Positions 51,423 to 61,927 of a stretch of DNA of 64,000 nt are shown piece by piece. Position 1 is the first letter of the stretch. Each line of letters begins with the position of its first letter. The notes beneath the pieces were generated by a model. That model saw nothing but the letters and a program-made list of their open reading frames with translations, had not been told where the DNA came from and ran no database searches. The stretch is taken from assembly GCA_019925795.1 (NCBI GenBank), contig CM034298.1, positions 21,753,556 to 21,817,555 of the forward strand, in the 5' to 3' direction. Both the position numbers and the translations under genes were made by a program. The stretch is from Dendrobium chrysotoxum. Taxonomy: Eukaryota; Streptophyta; Magnoliopsida; Asparagales; Orchidaceae.

Positions 51423-53369
51423 TCAGGTTCTAGAAGCAACATTCACAGGACCAAGTCGTCTTAATTGTTTAATTCCTTTTTTATGAAAAACAGATGTACC
51501 ATCTTCCACCAAACTCAACTCAATCTTCAAGGAATTATTAGACTCCTCCAACCCATCACCAACTTGGCTTTTAAAACAAACATCAGCAACAGAAATAACT
51601 CCCATATCTTCCCTATCTCCTTCCCCATTAAAGGCCTCTAACGTTTGAAATTTATTATCAACTTTAAGAAATGAAGAGGAATTGATAGCCATACCTTCCA
51701 AACTACTTTCATTCTGAATGACTTCATTGATTCCTGCAGAAGGAATAACTTCCACAGAAGGATCCGCAGGATCAGGTGGTAAAGTTTTTCCTCCCAGCTT
51801 TCGTAAATCACTCGAATTGTCATCTGAAGCAGTGTTTACCACCTTCTCAACTTCCTTAACAGACAACCCTGCTACTCCCTTCACAGCATTTTCCTTCATT
51901 GGCAGATGATTTGTAATTCTATTTCTGTTTCTCAGCCTCCTCTTTCCATAGTTGACATGGACCCAAGGTCCATAACCCTCTCTTTGGCTAACAGCAGGTG
52001 CTTCATGTCTTATATCTATCCCAGTAATGTCCATCTTCCCAGCAATATCTTCTATGTGTTCATGACGTTCTTTATTCACAGAGCATTCTTTTAAACAACT
52101 ATCTTTAAGGTGTCCTATCTTTCCACAATTGAAACAAAATGTAGGCAACCTTTCATACTCAATGTTTTGGTAGAATTTGCCAAGATTTCCTTCCACCCAC
52201 ACCCCCAAAGGAGGTTGAGTGTCCAGCTTAACCCGTACACATACTCGCGCAAATTCCCTCCTCCCCCATTGGAACATGTTAGCATCAATAAGATAAGGGA
52301 TTCCTACCATGGATGCTATCCTGCTCACATTAATCTCATCCCAACATTGAAGTGGGAGATTAGGCATACGGATCCAGATAGGCGCCATTAATCCTTTCAA
52401 AGAAGAAGGTGAAAAGGAAGGAGACCAGCGATCCATTCCAATTATATTACCATTTACATACCATGGCCCGCTTGATAAAATCAGATCCACAGGCTCTGGC
52501 TCTTCAAAGGCACAAAGAACCCATCCCAGGCCAAGTAAGGTCAAATGAAATTTCCCAAAGGAAGCCCATTGCCTCCTCAATTCCATACTTATAACTGGAA
52601 ATGCCACATTATCACCGAACACCTTAATAACTAGAGATTTCTTCAATCTATTAGAATTATCCAACTCATTCTGAACATGCAACTTAACCACCAATCCTTC
52701 TTCTATAAATCCTTCTCCCAGATTTAAATCAACAACTTTGATATTTTTCCTCCTGTTCCAAGCATTCAAATGATCTGCTGTGTTTCTGGGAGAAGAAGCA
52801 TCCAATTGTTTCGGAGAGCTACAATTGCCCATATCTCCTGAATCACAGCATCGAACCTTTTCCAATCCAGCGCGGGGTCTGAAATCACGATCAACAGCTT
52901 CTTCAAGATTTAATTTTTTAATTTCTGGCAAGACCTCTACGTCAAGACCTCCAGAAGAAACCACATACGTAGCCACACCACCATCTCCACATCTTTTATG
53001 TTCATAATCTACCAAATCGCTCCATCTAGGCTTGGAGCCAGAAGTGGAAGCAGCTTCAGACATTTTCTCAACACCTTTCCTGGAATTAGAAATCTCCATC
53101 GGACCGGAAGCCACATCCACAGCCACCACACTTTTACCTTTTCCAAGAACTTCTACATGTTTATTCAAAACTAGCAAACCACCTTCATTAATGATCAAGG
53201 GACGATCATTCTTATGCCTAGCTTTTGAATCAAGAAGCATATTTGGCTCACCATATGCAGGAGGTGAGAAATCTGTAGAAATTTTGGAAAAACTCCGGGA
53301 AGATGATGAGGGTCGGTGAGAATCGATATTATCGACCACCGGCTGAGGCCGGTGGCCATCCACCGTCAT
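51423..53369 (-). CDS. L1 ORF1 protein (RNA-binding, DUF4283 plus zinc knuckle)
   Basis: An intact 648-codon ORF. The N-terminal 200 residues are Ser/charged and probably disordered. A DUF4283-like region follows at about residues 225-370 (SLVIKVFGDNVAF, GWVLCAFEEPEPVD, APIWIRMPNLPLQCW), then a CCHC knuckle CFNCGKIGHLKDSC near residue 413. In plant L1s this protein binds the element's RNA. The C-terminal third is low in recognisable domains. The first Met after the 5' leader was chosen as start. ORF2 begins 56 bp downstream. Confidence 0.88.
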   Translation of the reverse strand: MTVDGHRPQPVVDNIDSHRPSSSSRSFSKISTDFSPPAYGEPNMLLDSKARHKNDRPLIINEGGLLVLNKHVEVLGKGKSVVAVDVASGPMEISNSRKGVEKMSEAASTSGSKPRWSDLVDYEHKRCGDGGVATYVVSSGGLDVEVLPEIKKLNLEEAVDRDFRPRAGLEKVRCCDSGDMGNCSSPKQLDASSPRNTADHLNAWNRRKNIKVVDLNLGEGFIEEGLVVKLHVQNELDNSNRLKKSLVIKVFGDNVAFPVISMELRRQWASFGKFHLTLLGLGWVLCAFEEPEPVDLILSSGPWYVNGNIIGMDRWSPSFSPSSLKGLMAPIWIRMPNLPLQCWDEINVSRIASMVGIPYLIDANMFQWGRREFARVCVRVKLDTQPPLGVWVEGNLGKFYQNIEYERLPTFCFNCGKIGHLKDSCLKECSVNKERHEHIEDIAGKMDITGIDIRHEAPAVSQREGYGPWVHVNYGKRRLRNRNRITNHLPMKENAVKGVAGLSVKEVEKVVNTASDDNSSDLRKLGGKTLPPDPADPSVEVIPSAGINEVIQNESSLEGMAINSSSFLKVDNKFQTLEAFNGEGDREDMGVISVADVCFKSQVGDGLEESNNSLKIELSLVEDGTSVFHKKGIKQLRRLGPVNVASRT

Positions 53370-53452
53370 CGGAATTGGCTAAGAACGCACCAAACGGAAA
53401 TTCAAAAAAACTCCCCGTGGAAAATGTGGAGCTTCTCTCTCATCGGAATTTT

Positions 53453-53754
53453 ATTAAAATGATTTCGAATATGAAATTAACGATCACTTCCTTTGATTAT
53501 CATAGCTTGATATTTTACTGAACTTTATTTTGACCCTTCGGGGCCATACAATGTTCTCTCTTAAATCTGGTTATGATATTCAAGATAGAATTTATAATTC
53601 TAAATCTGAACCCCATCCTTAAATTTTATTTCTACCTCCCGAGGTGGTATACTTTTTCTAATGGGATGTTCGATTTTAGAATTGAAAATTTTAACATCAA
53701 TTTAAATTTCCCAAAGAATCCTAAACTTTTTAAAACCCGCTTCAAACACAAACA
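53453..53754 (+). repeat. X right LTR, part after the L1 insert
   Basis: Continues the LTR from the second target copy (53453-53466) to the terminal CA at 53754. It aligns with 4068-4361 of the left LTR. Copia sequence (element 4 RNase H) starts directly after. Confidence 0.88.
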
Positions 53755-53769
53755 AGAGTATCTCCATGT

Positions 53770-55180
53770 CTTCTTTGGTAACATGATCCCTAATGAAGTG
53801 GTGTCTTATGTCTATGTGTCCTAGAGTATTAGATTGGATTCTTTGAAATGCAGATGGAACTAGTGTTATCACATATGACTAGAATTGTGCCTACATGTAG
53901 TTCTAAATTTAGAATCTATTGCTTTAACCAAAGGACTTGGGCCACAGAACTTCTTAAGGCTATGTATTCAGCTTCAGCAGTGGACAGTGTAACAAAGTTC
54001 TATTTTTTATTAGACCAGGAGACTAAGGGCTGTCCTATGAATTGACATATTTTAGAAGTATTTTTTTTATCAGCTCGGCATCCTATAAAATCTGAATCAA
54101 AATATTCTATGATTTCAAAGGAGGTGCTATGTCTAGGATACCAGATTCGTAAGTCTTGGGTCCCTAAGAGATATATAAGAATTCTCTTTATAGTAGTCAA
54201 GTGGGACTCTTTCGAATCAGCCTGAAATCTAGAATTGAGATAAACAGTAAACATGATATCAGGTCCACTAGTAGTCAAGTAAAGAAGTAATATAATTATT
54301 CCACTATTTTTCTTTTAATCAATAGATTTTCTATTTTATTCCTTATCTAAACGAACATTAGAACTCATGAGAGTATTGATTGGCTTGACTTTATTCATTT
54401 CATATTTCTTAAGGATATCCATAATGTATTTTATTTGACTAAGGAAAGTTCCATCATCTTGCTGTCGTATGCTAGATTCAAGAATGTAGGTCTGTTCTCC
54501 CATCATACTCATCTCGAATTCCTTACTCATTATTTTTTAAAACACATCACAAAGTCTTTTATTAGAGGATCTAAATAAAATATCATGAACCTAAATTTGG
54601 ACAATCAGTAGTTCATCTCCTACCTTTTTCAAAAATAAGGTGGTGTCTATGCTTCCCTTAATAAAGGTTTTTTCTAGTAGGAATGTGCTTGGCCTTTCAT
54701 ACCATGCCCTAGGTACTTATTTTAGTCGATATAATGCCTTTTTTAATTTGAACACATGATTAGGAAACTGTGAATTCTCAAAGCCTAGGGGTTGTTCAAC
54801 ATACACATCTTCTTTAGTTACCCCATTCAGAAAGGCACTTTTAACATCCATTTTGTATAGTTTAAACCCTTAAAATAAGCAAAGGCTAGTAGCACCCTAA
54901 TGGCTTCCAATCTAGCTACAGGGGTAAAGGCCTCTTCAAAACTAATTCCTTCTATCTGGTTATACCCCTTAGCCATCAATCTTTCCTTATTCCTCACCAC
55001 TATACTAGAATCATTCATTTTATTTTTGAAAACCCATTTAGTTCCAACCACACTCTGGTCCTTAAGTCTTTCAACTATCTCCCAAATATCATTCCATACT
55101 AATTGATTTAATTCATTTTGCGTAACTAGAATCCAGAATTCATTAGATAGGGTTTGATTTAGATTGGTGGGTTTAGTCAT
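53770..55180 (-). pseudogene. Element 4 RT-RNase H fragment, catalytic motif destroyed
   Basis: The RT start (VVGTKWVFKNKMND, KERLMAKGYNQIEGISF) is readable to about 54830, where a frameshift occurs. The YVDD position (54582-54593) now reads stop-Val-His-Asp. Later segments SKEFEMSMMGEQTYILE, KKYEMNKVKPINTLM and GPDIMFTVYLNSRFQ match copia RT-RNase H connections. RNase H ends at the X junction. Confidence 0.85.
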
Positions 55181-56340
55181 TAAAATGAAGGTAGAGTGGT
55201 TTACTTCTTTTCTAAGTCTAAGCCAAGTTCTAACACCTTCTGATGGGTCTCCTAAGATCAGTTCTTTAAGATGACTTGAACAATATCTCTATTCTCTAGG
55301 CAAGGTGTTTTCAGGTTCTACCCTTTCCTCAAAATTTGTAGATTTTAATCCTTGGGTGACTTCTACAACTACTTCTTTTTATACCCTAGACCCTCTAGAA
55401 TTATCAGATTCATCAAATATACATGAGTGGTCTCCTCAACTACCAATATTCTTTTATTGAAGACTCTATATGATTTTTCAACACTTGTGTAACCTAGGAA
55501 CACTCCTTCATCAGATTCTGGGTGAAATATTTCTAGTTGAGACTTCTTATTATTCAGAATGAACACTTTATATCGAGAGACATGAAGGTGAGAGAGCTTG
55601 GGTGTCATAACTTTAAGAATTTCATAGGGTGCCTTATTTAGTTTGGATCTAACGTTCATCCTATTCAAAACATAACGAGTTATATTTACCACTTCTCTCC
55701 AAAAGTATTTAGGAAGTGAGTATTCAGCTAATATGGCTCTAGTAGCTTCTACTAGGGTTCTATTTTTTCTTTCAGCTACCCCATTCTGCTAAGGGATCCT
55801 AAGAACTGAAAAATTATGATTTATCCCTTGCTCCTTACAGAAAGATTTAAATTTCTCATTTTTAAATTCTCCACCATGGTCACTATGAATGGTTACAATT
55901 TCACAACCTTGTTTCTTTTGAATCTAAGTAGAAAATGACTTAAACTCCTAGAATGATTCACTTTTATGTGATAGGAATCTAACCCAAGTGAACCTCGAAT
56001 AATCATCAATAATCACATACCCAAAGACTTTTCCTCTTAGGCTTTTAGTGCTGACAGGTCCAAAGAGGTCCATGTGAAGGACTTCTAAGGGTTTACTAGT
56101 GGTAATGTCTTTGATTGAGGGGAAAGAGGATTTGAATTACTTTCCTAACTAATAGGCATCACACAGGTGGTCTTTAGTGAACTCTATTTTGGGGATTCCT
56201 CTCACTAAGTCTTTTTGGGTGATCTTCCTAAGGCTTTTCATGCTTGCATGACACAATCTTTTATACCACAACCAAGATTCCTCAGCAATTATTTTAAAGC
56301 AAAATGAACCAGCACATTCAATTTTATTTAAATCAATCAT
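55181..56340 (-). pseudogene. Element 4 integrase and GAG-pre-integrase
   Basis: WLWYKRLCHASMKSL and HLCDAY lie at 56340-56149, followed by a broken integrase core (55720-56140), where HSDHGGEF-like sequence is visible near 55875, and the C-terminal region KAPYEILKVMTPKLSHLHVS and GVFLGYTS (55692-55369). A stop near 55790 falls in the usual PQQNG motif, as in element 3. Confidence 0.82.
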
Positions 56341-56442
56341 GTAGATGTTATTGATCCTTTTTCTCTATAAAATAATGTTATCATTTAAGATTATAATGAA
56401 GCTGACTGACAGAAATTTTATGCTAAAGCCTTTATCACAGAG

Positions 56443-56658
56443 CTAGCTGATACTGAAAAGATTGTGTTTCAAGGCATTTCCAAGTAAAAGATTTTCAATG
56501 ATAAAATTTTTTGAATTACCAATTATACCTGAGCCCACTACTCTCATTGTGGTGTTATCTCTAAGTGTTAACTTGCTTCCTGCCTTGGCCTCAAGTGAAA
56601 TGAATTGATTTGCATCTCCAGTCATATGCCTTGAACATCCACTATCCAGGTACCACAT
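56443..56658 (-). pseudogene. Element 4 protease segment, active site kept
   Basis: MWYLDSGCSRHMTGD contains the copia aspartic protease Asp-Ser-Gly motif, followed by LTLRDNTTMRVVGSGIIG, typical of the family. The local frame is open for 71 codons, but neighbouring frames are broken, so no complete polyprotein is encoded. Confidence 0.82.
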
Positions 56659-57485
56659 GCTCTCATGAGGACTTTTATGAGAGCACTCCTACAAAATTAT
56701 TAGATGTTAGATTTGGGAACACAAACTGGTTTGGGTCCCATTTTATGGAAAGAGGAATGAAATGCATGCATGTTATGCTATGAATTTTAAACTTTAGGTC
56801 TCCACACCAAATATGTTCTATGTTGAATGGTACAAGTGTGGGAGATATATCATAGCATGCCACAAGAAAAACAACTTGCATCAGAAAAAGGGTTTACTAA
56901 TCTGTGTAGGTTGAGGTGCCTCTTCCTAAGTTTGAGTGATGCATGCTTTGTTGATTGTTTATGAAACACTTTCAGTGCAGGTGGTTCTTTATTTTCCTTG
57001 AAGGCAGTTAATTTAGCTTCAAAAAATTTATTTGCACTTTCATGAATTGAATTTTCTATTTTCAATGCATTTTCCCTACTATCTAAATCAGATGTAAGAG
57101 TATCTAAGTACTTGTATTCTTTTTCTAATTCAACATGTAATATTTTCAAGGAATCATGCTCTTTAGTTAAATCAAGATGCTTTTTATTTAAAGAGTCAAA
57201 TCCATCTAACAAGGTAAGGTGATTGCTATCCAGAGTGGAATGATTTTTTCTTAGGATTTCATGCTCTTTCCGTAGATTTAAAAAATCAACTTTGGAGCTA
57301 GCATATAATTTCTTGAGCTTCTTATATGAATAACGATTTCTTTCAAAGACTTCAAGTAATTGTTCATAAGTAAGCTCACATACCTCTTCTTGATTAAAGT
57401 GATCAATATGATCATCAGCCATTAAATATATGTTTGTTAACTCCTCTTCTACTTTAGTTTTAGAGGAGTCTGATGCTGAGTCCAC
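56659..57485 (-). pseudogene. Element 4 coiled-coil region and second zinc knuckle
   Basis: Reads VCELTYEQLLEVFERN, then long Leu/Glu/Lys heptad-like stretches (KEHEILRKNHSTLDSNHL, LEKEYKYLDTLTSDLDSR), ending in the start of the knuckle CFSCGML before a frameshift near 56850. Matches the equivalent part of element 2. Confidence 0.8.
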
Positions 57486-58480
57486 CCAAAAAGCCTTTTG
57501 GTTTTTTTGCTTTCCCTTGTTGAACTTAAGTTTTTCTTCACCCTTCTCCTCACTTGGGTGAGCTTTAAGAGTTGGGCAATCAGACTTTAGTACCCTAGCT
57601 TCCTGTATTCAAATTAAATAACATTAGAAGAAACTTTAGAATTTTTATTATTCTTACCTTTGTTCCATTTCTGATGATGTTTTTGCTTTTTCCTTAAGAA
57701 GCTCTTAAATTGCCTAATTATTAAAATAATGTCATCATTTTCAGAACTATAAGAATTAGTGTCAAAATCATTCACCTTTAAGCCTACAATTTTTTCCTTT
57801 TTCTTCTCACCTGCATCAAGCTGCCTTTGGTTCACTCCTTGCTCATAAGCAATGAATGATCCAGTAAGTTATCAATTAAATAAAAATTCAGATCCTTAGA
57901 TTCAGTAATGACAGTAATTTTTGCATCAAAGGAAGAAGGTAAATATCTTAGAATCTTGTTAACTTTTTTATAATTTGGGAGTTCTCTTCCCAAGGCATGC
58001 AGGGATGTAACAATTTATGTAAACCTAGTATACATTTCAGAAATTGATTCGCTAGATTTTATGCAAAATAGTTCATAATCATTGAGTAAAATGTTCAGCC
58101 TAGATTATTTAACTTATTTGTACCTTCATATATTATGTAAAGTTTGTCCTAAATTTCCTTGCTAGTTGAACATGTGGAAACACACATATAGTCTTCAAAT
58201 TTTAGGCAAAGAAAAAATAGTTCAAACACTTAGCATTCAGTTGTGCTAGATCTCTATCATCAGTTGTCCATTCAGCAAAACAAATTTTAATTTTAACATC
58301 ATTTACTAATCTAAAAGCTGCAAAATAACCTTCGTTAATTAGCATCCACATGTGATAATCAATTGATTGTAAAAAGGTGGACATGCGTGTTTTCCAAAAA
58401 ATAAAAGGAATATTATCAAATAGAGGTGGTGAGTAATTGAATAGCCTTTCGTAGTGTTATGATTACCAAAGTTAGCCATG
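57486..58480 (-). pseudogene. Element 4 gag
   Basis: Pieces matching element 2 gag: MSTFLQSIDYHMWMLINEGY, DDRDLAQLNAKCLNYFF (58384-58202) and NQRQLDAGEKKKEKIVGLK (57835-57614). The first zinc knuckle is decayed near 57590-57620. The Trp codon before MSTFL, which is a stop in element 2, is intact here. The gag start lies at ATG near 58480. Confidence 0.78.
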
Positions 58481-58524
58481 GATCTTAATTCAAAAGTTTT
58501 CTAAAAGTTGATCGTATGAATCCC

Positions 58525-58536
58525 ACTCTGATACCA
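58525..58536 (-). other. Element 4 primer-binding site (tRNA-iMet)
   Basis: TGGTATCAGAGT on the sense strand, two bases after the LTR end, one base different from the standard TGGTATCAGAGC. Same spacing as in element 2. Confidence 0.88.
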
Positions 58537-58538
58537 TT

Positions 58539-60277
58539 TAAAAGTTCGCGAGGGTTGTTAAACCCTAAAGAACTAGCTCGAGGCTAACTAAGAGGGGGGA
58601 GTGAATTAGTAGTTTTAAAAAACTTAAACAAAAAGAAAATCTTTTTATCCTTTTTAAATATTTTAAAAACAAATAACTTGTGCGAAAGCAGATAAAAAAA
58701 TCAGAGATTTCAATCACATAACAAATCACAGATAAGTGCAGAAATAAAATGCAGAAAAGTAATAAGAAACAGCACATTGAATTTTATAGTGGTTCGATCA
58801 AATCTGACCTACGTCCACTCCTCAAAAACCTCCTTTCCAGGTATTGCACTATTCTGTTAGTGTCTTTCCTTTTTCCCCTGCAGCAAGGTGGAGAAGCCCT
58901 TATAAAATCTTTCTACCATCCCTGTGAGGCAGAGAACCTTGAATCTTTTTTCATCCTTCTAGTGATGGCAGAGAACCCAAAATCCTTTTAATCCCACCTA
59001 GAGTTGGCAGAGAACTTCAAAATCCTTTTGTTCCCACCTAGAGTTGGCAGAGAACCACAAAATCCTTTTACTCCAACCAGGAGTATGCAGAGAACCTTAA
59101 TCTGATGCTGAAGATTGTCTCCATAGAGCGACCAAGGAACCAAGGATGAAGCTTGAAGAGGATGATCAAATCCTTGCTTGGAGCAAATTTTGTGAATTCC
59201 CTCTCAAACTCCCCCTCATAAGACTTTCTTTATCTCTCCAAACTTTCCTTCTCCTTCTCTGACCCTTCTTAGGTTAGAGCAGCAGCAAAAGATCTTTTTA
59301 ACAGCAATTTATAGAACATAAATAGGAGGCTTCTAAAAAAGCCCTTTTTTTAATTTCGAGTCAAAGATCATCCAGAACGATCCTGTTATCATCCTGTATG
59401 ATTAGTACAAAATAGTTATATTCAGCCAGCACTGCCCTGTACGATCAGGACAAGTATTTATACATATCATCCTATACAATTCTATGATCGTCCTGGATGA
59501 TTAGTTTAATAAACTATTTTGATCCTCTAGTATGATATGGGATGATGGGTGGTTATTTTAATATCATCCCGCAAATCGTTCGGGTCATCCAGTATGATTC
59601 GTTGAATGTCCTATGAAATTGAAAATATCATCCACGATGATCTTTATAGATTGTCTTGTATGATTGAAACGATCAATCTAACCATAATTAGTTCCCTAAT
59701 CATAGGATTAATTTTGGCATAATTATCATGAATCATCCAGGACTATATGGATTATCATGAATCATCAAGAACAAATTTTGAATTATAAAATCTTGCCTAA
59801 ATTATGATTGGAAGCTATTTTCTATTATTAAAACATATAATGTAGTATGATATAATGATCATCCAAGATGATTAGTTTAATCTATCTTATTAGACATAGA
59901 TGCCCTAATTAGGGTTTTGTGATAAAATGATCATCCAGGATGATATAAATCATCCTGTATGATTAGCTCAAAAAATTGAAAATTTTCCTAACTCACCCAC
60001 TCCCTTGATGTGTGTGTGTACAAGGTTACTTAGCTTCAAGATTCATCACAGTATATTTGACTGAAAAAAGGTAAAAAATACATTGGAATTGAAATTACAA
60101 ACTGACTCAATCCTAGTCTACCAGATCTTGAGCTGATTTGCTTTGCAAGTGATCTTGTGGACCTGAAAAATTAGTGAGCAAGGCAAAACAAAATAGATAT
60201 GCAAGAATAGCAGTAGTAAAGAAATAATAATAGTTGTTATAATCAAAATCACTGTACTTGAGCCCAGATTTGCAACA
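58539..60277 (-). repeat. Element 4 5' LTR
   Basis: A 1739-bp LTR, sense start TGTTGCAAATC. Its end has lost the final CA (TAAAAGTTCG at the plus left). It contains the conserved leader block at about 58776-58850, a minisatellite with about four to five units (58920-59105), a TATA-like CTATAAAT at about 59307-59314 and decayed palindromes (59360-59960). Confidence 0.88.
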
Positions 60278-60389
60278 TAAGCTTCTTCTAATAATTATGC
60301 ATATAAGTGGATGGATTAATCCCTAAATGCTAGCAATAAACAATCTAAAGGCTATCTTTTACATGGTAAACACTCTAATAAGCTTACAG

Positions 60390-61927
60390 TTTAATTCTTA
60401 TTCATGCTTAATAGATATAATAATAGGTAAAGTTGACTCCACTACCAAAAAGGCATATTTTTAATGGGAATGTTATAATTTAAGTTCTAGCTTAGGTGCC
60501 TCTACTATCTATGATTTCAAAGGCTTCCATAGAGATGATGTATCTAGCACTTTAAATCTCTCTTTAAACATCTTATGGGCTTCCCTAACAATATGAAAAT
60601 TGTCTCGCTCTATCATTCCTAAAACATCCTTAGACAATGACATCTCTAAATGAATATACCAAACTCTTATCCAAAATATCATCCAAGAAGGAATCAACTG
60701 AATCAACTATACAATAATCCTCACTCTTAGCCTTTAGGAAACTTCAAAGATTTTAGGATATTAAAGGTGACTTCTTAATCCTGAACTCTCATAGTTTTCT
60801 CTCCATATAAACATCATTCATAGCCCTATCTATCACTAAGAAAGGTTTACCCAAAATGATGGGTATCTTCCTATCTTCCTCCATGTCTAGAACAATTAAG
60901 TCTAAAGAAAAGATGAACTTATCAACCTTTACTAAAACCTCTTATATTACCTCCTTAGTATAGGTGAATGATTGATCAGCAAACTATAGGGTAATAATGG
61001 TAGGGTAGACTTCTCCTAAATCTAACCTTTTAATGATGGACAAGGGCATCAGATTCATACTAGCACCTAAATCACAATACGCTCTTCCTTAAAACCTATC
61101 ACTTATAGCCATAAGAATGGTAAAACTACTAGGACAATTAAGTATCTATGGGATTTTCTTTTGAATGATGGAGCTACACTCCTTAGTAAAGGCTATGATT
61201 TCAAAGTCTTCCATTTTTCTTTTTATTTAAAATATCTATCATGAATTTGGCATAGGTAAGCATTTATTCTAGGGCTTCTATAATGTCTATTTTAATCATT
61301 AATTTTTAAATACCTCTAAGAATTTAAAAGCATTACCAATCAAAGTTTTATTTTAATAATCCCTAAGAAAAATTTTGTGGTGGTCTGTCAACTACCTTTC
61401 TAACTTGTCTTTATATTTCATTAGTAGGTTATTCTTCTACATGTTTATTAGATTCTAATGGTTCTTCCTTAAGAATTTTATCTATAGGATTTTTCTCTTT
61501 CCTAACCACCTCCTATAATTCATTTAACTCCTCAAATGAATAGCTTTCTAATGCTCGTTACTTTTTTCTTTAGGATATACATCATCATTACTAGGCAAAG
61601 TTTCCTAGGCTCTACTATTCAAGGAGCTTACTAACTTCCCTAACTAATTTTAAATATTTCTTATAGTAGCAACTTAAGTTTATAATTGAGTGCCCATCTA
61701 TTAAACTAAATCATCTAATGAAGGGTTTTTTATCATTTTTCTTGATTATTTGAGTTAAAACCATGTCAAAAATTAAGCTTAGGTTTACATAATTTTAAGG
61801 AGGATTATTCCACATTTCAACTTTATTTGGTTAGTTAGAGTTCTAATTATTATTCCAATTTTGATTGCTACTCTAATTAAAATTAGGTTGATTTCTCCAA
61901 CCATGATTATAAGTATTAGACAAAGGG
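60390..61927 (-). pseudogene. Athila-like Ty3/gypsy gag-protease-RT relic
   Basis: Minus-strand relic with many frame breaks. In sense order: a gag end with SNTYNHGWRNQPNF (about 61915-61870), a linker with AKFMIDIL (about 61255-61230), protease context with DLGASMNLMPLSIIKRL in decayed form (about 61080-61035), VKVDKFIFSLDLIVLDMEE and IPIILGKPFLV (about 60945-60850), and the RT approach with EAPKLELK and KYAFL (about 60510-60440). These are hallmarks of Athila-type polyproteins. A 65-codon ORF at 60509-60706 is one surviving piece. The 60278-60390 stretch beside the copia LTR is unassigned. Confidence 0.78.

Larger units (their letters stand above)
47253..53452 (-). mobile_element. Full-length plant L1 LINE inserted in the X LTR
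   Basis: A 6.2-kb minus-strand element flanked by perfect 14-bp duplications ATTAAAATGATTTC (47239-47252, 53453-53466). The 3' poly(A) tail is seen as ten T at 47253-47262. It has a short 5' leader (53452-53370), ORF1, and ORF2 with endonuclease, RT, zinc-binding and RNase H domains. Length, both ends and target duplication show one complete, fairly recent insertion. ORF1 is open, but ORF2 has four in-frame stops. Confidence 0.95.
53755..60277 (-). mobile_element. SIRE-type copia element, 3' part missing (element 4)
   Basis: A minus-strand element with 5' LTR, primer site, gag, protease, integrase, RT and part of RNase H, cut by the X LTR end at 53754. The 3' LTR, env-position ORF and spacer are absent. 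Several frameshifts and stops. It keeps some residues lost in element 2 (protease Asp-Ser-Gly, gag Trp), which makes it useful for telling ancestral from derived states. Confidence 0.88.
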